Positions 6,298 to 9,081 of a stretch of DNA of 9,081 nt are shown here, one piece after another. The notes beneath the pieces are model-generated. The model was given only the letters and a program-made list of their open reading frames with translations. It made no database searches and was not told where the DNA came from. Positions within the stretch are counted from its first letter, which is position 1; each line of letters opens with the position of its first letter. Both the position numbers and the translations under genes were made by a program. This stretch comes from JBGAMH01 sp044222045 (GTDB lineage: Bacteria; Eisenbacteria; RBG-16-71-46): positions 1 through 9,081 of the forward strand of contig JBGAOB010000199.1 of assembly GCA_044222045.1 (NCBI GenBank). The letters run 5' to 3'.

Positions 6298-6382
6298 CAT
6301 CGTTGCAACCCCACGTTTCATTCCTCCGACGGGAGTACGCCGCTCCGCGCCCGAGGCGATTGTCCCGCAACGGGATCCGCTC

Positions 6383-6397
6383 TGGCACCACCCGTGC
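6383..6397 (+). promoter_or_regulatory. Sigma-54 (RpoN) -24/-12 promoter for the molybdoenzyme operon
   Basis: TGGCACC-ACCC-GTGC keeps the invariant GG (6384-6385) and GC (6396-6397) at the obligatory spacing and matches TGGCAC exactly; the -12 box is GTGC rather than TTGC. Transcription would begin near 6408, leaving a leader of about 36 nt before the ATG at 6444. A gene for a sigma-54 activator lies immediately upstream, which strongly supports the reading. Confidence 0.72.
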
Positions 6398-6443
6398 CCA
6401 GTGATGCGACGAGTCGTGTCCACTGGAACACGGGAGAGCCACC

Positions 6444-8633
6444 ATGCAGACCCTGTCCCGCCGGCGCTTCCTGCAGATCGGCGCCACCGCCGCGACGCTC
6501 GCGGCCGCCGCCGGATCGCACGCGTCCGACAAGCACCGCCGCCGCGGGCCCACGAACGGCCCGGTGCGTACCGTGCCCACGTTCTGCGACATCTGCTTCT
6601 GGAAGTGCGGCGCCATCGCCAGTGTGCGTGGAGACGAACTCTGGAAGCTCGAGGGCAACCCCGACGATCCGCTGAGCCGCGGCCGGCTTTGCCCGCGCGG
6701 CACCGGCGGCGTGGGCGCGCACTTCGATACGCAGCGCCTGAAGCGGCCGCTCGTGCGCCGCCGGAATCGCGGCCAGGAGGAGTGGACCGCGGTCTCGTGG
6801 GACGAAGCGCTGAACGTGATCGCCGGGAAGATGCAGGCGATCAAGGCGCGCTACGGCCCCGAGGCGGTGGCGCTGTTCAGCCACGGCATCGGCGGCAACT
6901 TCCTCAAGCACACGATGAAGGCGTTCGGCACGCCGAACCTGGGCGCGCCGTCGTTCGCGCAGTGCCGCGGACCGCGCGACGTGGGATTCCAGCTCACGTT
7001 CGGCGAGGAAGTGGGCTCGCCCGAGCGCACCGACATCCGCGGCGCGCGCTGCCTCACGCTGATCGGCTCGCACCTGGGCGAGAACATGCACAACACCCAG
7101 GCCCAGGAGTTCGCCGACGCCGTGGGCACGGGCGCCACCGTGATCGTGGTGGACCCGCGCTTCAGCACGGCCGCGAGCAAGGCGAAGTACTGGCTGCCGA
7201 TCAAGCCCGGCACCGACACGGCGCTGGTGCTGGCGTGGATGCAGGTGCTGGTGGCCGAGGGGCTCTACGACCGCGAGTACGTGGCCGCGCACGGCTACGG
7301 CTTCGACGCTTTCGCGGCCGACATCGCGCCGTGGACGCCGGAATGGGCGTACCCGATCACCGGCATCGCGCCCGACGTGATCCGCGCCACCGCGCGCGAG
7401 ATGGCGCGCCACCGTCCGGCGAGCCTCGTGCACCCGGGCCGGCACGCCACCTGGTACGGCGACGACGCGCAGCGCAGCCGCGCGATCGCGCTGCTGAACG
7501 CGCTGCTCGGCACATGGGGCCGCGAGGGCGGCTTCTACCAGCCCGTCAGCATGTCGGTGCCGCCCTACCCGTACCCCGAGTACCCGCACTCCACGCGCGG
7601 CATGGCGGACAACCCCGGCAAGAAGTACCCGTTCGCGAGCGCGGCGATCACCACCGGGTTCCGCGAGGCCACGCTCACCGGGCAGCCGTACCCGATCAAG
7701 GGCTGGTGGGTGTACGCGACCAACCTGATGCAGGCGTTGCCGAACGAGGCCGAAACGATCCGCGCGATCCAGGAACTCGACCTGCTCGTGGTGGTGGACG
7801 TGATCCCCAGCGAGATCGCCGGCTGGGCCGACGTCGTGCTGCCCGAGGCGGTGTATCTCGAGCGCTACGACGACCTGAACGTGGAGACGTTCCGCGAGCC
7901 TTTCGTGGCGCTGCGCCAGCCCGTGGTCGCGCCGCCCGACGACCAGAAGCCGAACTGGTGGATCGCGCGCGAGCTGGCGCTGAAACTCGGGCTCGGCGCG
8001 TACTACCCGTGGAAGGACGTCGAGGAGTACCTCGACACGCGCCTGAAGAGCGCGGGACTGAACCTGGACGAGCTGAAGCAGAAGGGCATCGTGCGCGGCC
8101 CGCGGCAGCCGATCTTCTGGGCCGAGGGCGTCGAGCCGTCGTTCGGCACGCCGTCGGGCAAGATCGAGTTCTGGTCGAACCAGCTCCAGGAGGCGGGATT
8201 CGACCCCGTGCCGCGGTGGACGGCGCACGAGGAGCCGCCGGCCGGCTCGTTCCGGCTGCTGTACGGCCGCGCGCCCGTGCACTCGTTCAGCCGCACGCAG
8301 ACCAACCCGCTGCTGCTCGAGATGATGCCCGACAACGTCGTGTGGCTGAACGCCGACGTGGCGCGGCGCCTCGGGCTCGTCAACGGCGCGTGGGTGCGGC
8401 TGCGCAACCAGGACGGCGTCACGAGCGGCCGCGTGCAGGTGAAGGCCACCGAGCGCATCCGGCAGGACTGCGTGTACGTGGTGCACGGCTTCGGCCACAC
8501 CGCGAAGGGCCTCGCGGCGCGCAGCAGGCGCGGCGCGAGCGACTCGCAGCTGATCACGCGCTACATGGTGGACCCGCTCATGGGCGGCACCGCGATGAGC
8601 GTCAACTTCGTCACGATCGAGCCGGAGGCCTGA
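6444..8633 (+). CDS. Tat-exported molybdopterin (bis-MGD) oxidoreductase catalytic subunit, PsrA/PhsA (polysulfide/thiosulfate reductase)-like
   Basis: The 729-residue protein belongs to the DMSO-reductase superfamily and has about the length of PsrA and PhsA. A twin-arginine signal (SRRRFLQ at residues 5-11, then an alanine-rich stretch, cleavage likely after SHA near 27) sends the folded enzyme across the membrane. A [4Fe-4S] site follows as C48-x2-C51-x3-C55-x27-C83 (LCPRG). C174 in SFAQCRGPRD is the best candidate for the molybdenum ligand. The C-terminal domain ends with the usual cofactor-binding fold (VWLNADVARRLGLVNGAWVRLRNQDG and VHGFGH). The ATG at 6444 has GGGAG at 6432-6436 and directly begins the Tat signal. 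A four-cluster ferredoxin follows after 3 bp, the standard PsrAB/PhsAB layout. Polysulfide, thiosulfate, tetrathionate, arsenate or another oxyanion could be the substrate. Expression is probably sigma-54 dependent. Confidence 0.93.
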   Translation: MQTLSRRRFLQIGATAATLAAAAGSHASDKHRRRGPTNGPVRTVPTFCDICFWKCGAIASVRGDELWKLEGNPDDPLSRGRLCPRGTGGVGAHFDTQRLKRPLVRRRNRGQEEWTAVSWDEALNVIAGKMQAIKARYGPEAVALFSHGIGGNFLKHTMKAFGTPNLGAPSFAQCRGPRDVGFQLTFGEEVGSPERTDIRGARCLTLIGSHLGENMHNTQAQEFADAVGTGATVIVVDPRFSTAASKAKYWLPIKPGTDTALVLAWMQVLVAEGLYDREYVAAHGYGFDAFAADIAPWTPEWAYPITGIAPDVIRATAREMARHRPASLVHPGRHATWYGDDAQRSRAIALLNALLGTWGREGGFYQPVSMSVPPYPYPEYPHSTRGMADNPGKKYPFASAAITTGFREATLTGQPYPIKGWWVYATNLMQALPNEAETIRAIQELDLLVVVDVIPSEIAGWADVVLPEAVYLERYDDLNVETFREPFVALRQPVVAPPDDQKPNWWIARELALKLGLGAYYPWKDVEEYLDTRLKSAGLNLDELKQKGIVRGPRQPIFWAEGVEPSFGTPSGKIEFWSNQLQEAGFDPVPRWTAHEEPPAGSFRLLYGRAPVHSFSRTQTNPLLLEMMPDNVVWLNADVARRLGLVNGAWVRLRNQDGVTSGRVQVKATERIRQDCVYVVHGFGHTAKGLAARSRRGASDSQLITRYMVDPLMGGTAMSVNFVTIEPEA

Positions 8634-8636
8634 GAC

Positions 8637-9081
8637 ATGTCCCGCTTCGGCATGGTGATCGACACGCGGCGCTGCGTGGGCTGCATGGACTGCGTGGTCG
8701 CGTGCAAGACCGAGAACGACGTACCCGAGGGCTTCTGCCGCGACTGGATCGTGCAGGAGACCTCCGGCCGGTACCCCGACGTGCAGCTGGAGATCCGCAG
8801 CGAGCGCTGCAACCACTGCGACCGGCCGCCGTGCGTGACCTGCTGCCCCACCGGCGCGAGCCACGTGGAGGCGTTCGGCAAGGTCGTGCTGGTGACGCAC
8901 GAACAGTGCATCGGCTGCAAGGCGTGCCTCGCCTCGTGCCCGTACGACGCGCGCTTCGTGCACCCCGACGGCTACGCGGACAAATGCACGTTCTGCATGC
9001 ACCGCGTGAAGCAGGGCCAGCTGCCCGCGTGCGTGTCGGTGTGTCCCACGCACTGCATGCACTTCGGGGACCTCGACGACC
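8637..9081 (+). CDS. Four-cluster [4Fe-4S] electron-transfer subunit (PsrB/PhsB/NrfC-like), 3'-truncated
   Basis: The first 148 residues are visible; the frame runs off the window end. Sixteen cysteines in four groups give four [4Fe-4S] clusters: CVGCMDCVVAC at the N-terminus, then CNHCDRPPCVTCCP, then CIGCKACLASCP followed by YDARFVHPDG, then CTFCMHRVKQGQLPACVSVCP. This order and the closing THCMHFGDLDD are typical of the electron-carrying beta subunit of DMSO-reductase-family complexes. It would relay electrons between a quinol-oxidising NrfD/PsrC membrane subunit, expected downstream, and the molybdoenzyme encoded just before it. The gene begins 3 bp after the preceding stop, with GGAGG at 8624-8628, so it is co-transcribed. 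No signal peptide is seen; such subunits are normally exported piggyback with the Tat-bearing partner. The sequence cannot tell apart PsrB, PhsB or related subunits. Confidence 0.93.
   Translation, partial: MSRFGMVIDTRRCVGCMDCVVACKTENDVPEGFCRDWIVQETSGRYPDVQLEIRSERCNHCDRPPCVTCCPTGASHVEAFGKVVLVTHEQCIGCKACLASCPYDARFVHPDGYADKCTFCMHRVKQGQLPACVSVCPTHCMHFGDLDD

Noticed and set aside
6318..9062. A 914-codon open frame on the minus strand
   Set aside because: It is antisense to the molybdoenzyme and ferredoxin genes, which carry clear family motifs; the antisense product is Arg/His/Ala/Val-rich without motifs.

Overview
The window is very GC-rich and densely coding on the + strand. It looks like a chromosomal segment of a high-GC bacterium with respiratory flexibility. 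The gene styles (a ferredoxin oxidoreductase whose PorD-type ferredoxin is fused to a GltD-like flavoprotein, next to a Tat-exported molybdoenzyme) would fit phyla such as Gemmatimonadota, Candidatus Eisenbacteria or Myxococcota. The sequence alone does not settle the taxon.

Region 1 (2-2567) is the end of a tightly overlapping operon for a 2-oxoacid:acceptor oxidoreductase, most like pyruvate:ferredoxin oxidoreductase. It holds the C-terminus of a flavoprotein/ferredoxin fusion, then the alpha (PorA-like) and beta (PorB-like, thiamine diphosphate-binding) subunits, joined by 4-bp GTGA and ATGA overlaps. The gamma subunit is not in view and must lie upstream or elsewhere. GC-rich inverted repeats follow the operon.

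Region 2 (2805-4370) is a stand-alone AbgT-family membrane transporter (aminobenzoyl-glutamate uptake or antimetabolite efflux).

Region 3 (4371-4866) is a non-coding island of about 0.5 kb. It carries about three degenerate direct copies of a roughly 70-bp unit, one truncated copy and one inverted copy. Perfect 12-bp inverted ends bound it at 4391-4402 and 4701-4712, and a 13-bp-stem hairpin lies inside. It resembles a dispersed intergenic repeat or non-autonomous element rather than a gene.

Region 4 (4867-9081) looks like one regulatory and respiratory module. It starts with a PAS-domain sigma-54 enhancer-binding activator. A 185-bp gap follows, holding a palindromic candidate activator site and a good -24/-12 sigma-54 promoter. 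Next are a Tat-exported molybdopterin oxidoreductase of the PsrA/PhsA (polysulfide/thiosulfate reductase) type and its four-cluster ferredoxin subunit, which runs off the window end. The simplest reading is that the activator senses a redox or sulfur-related signal and switches on the adjacent enzyme through sigma-54. A membrane anchor of the NrfD/PsrC type would be expected just past the window.
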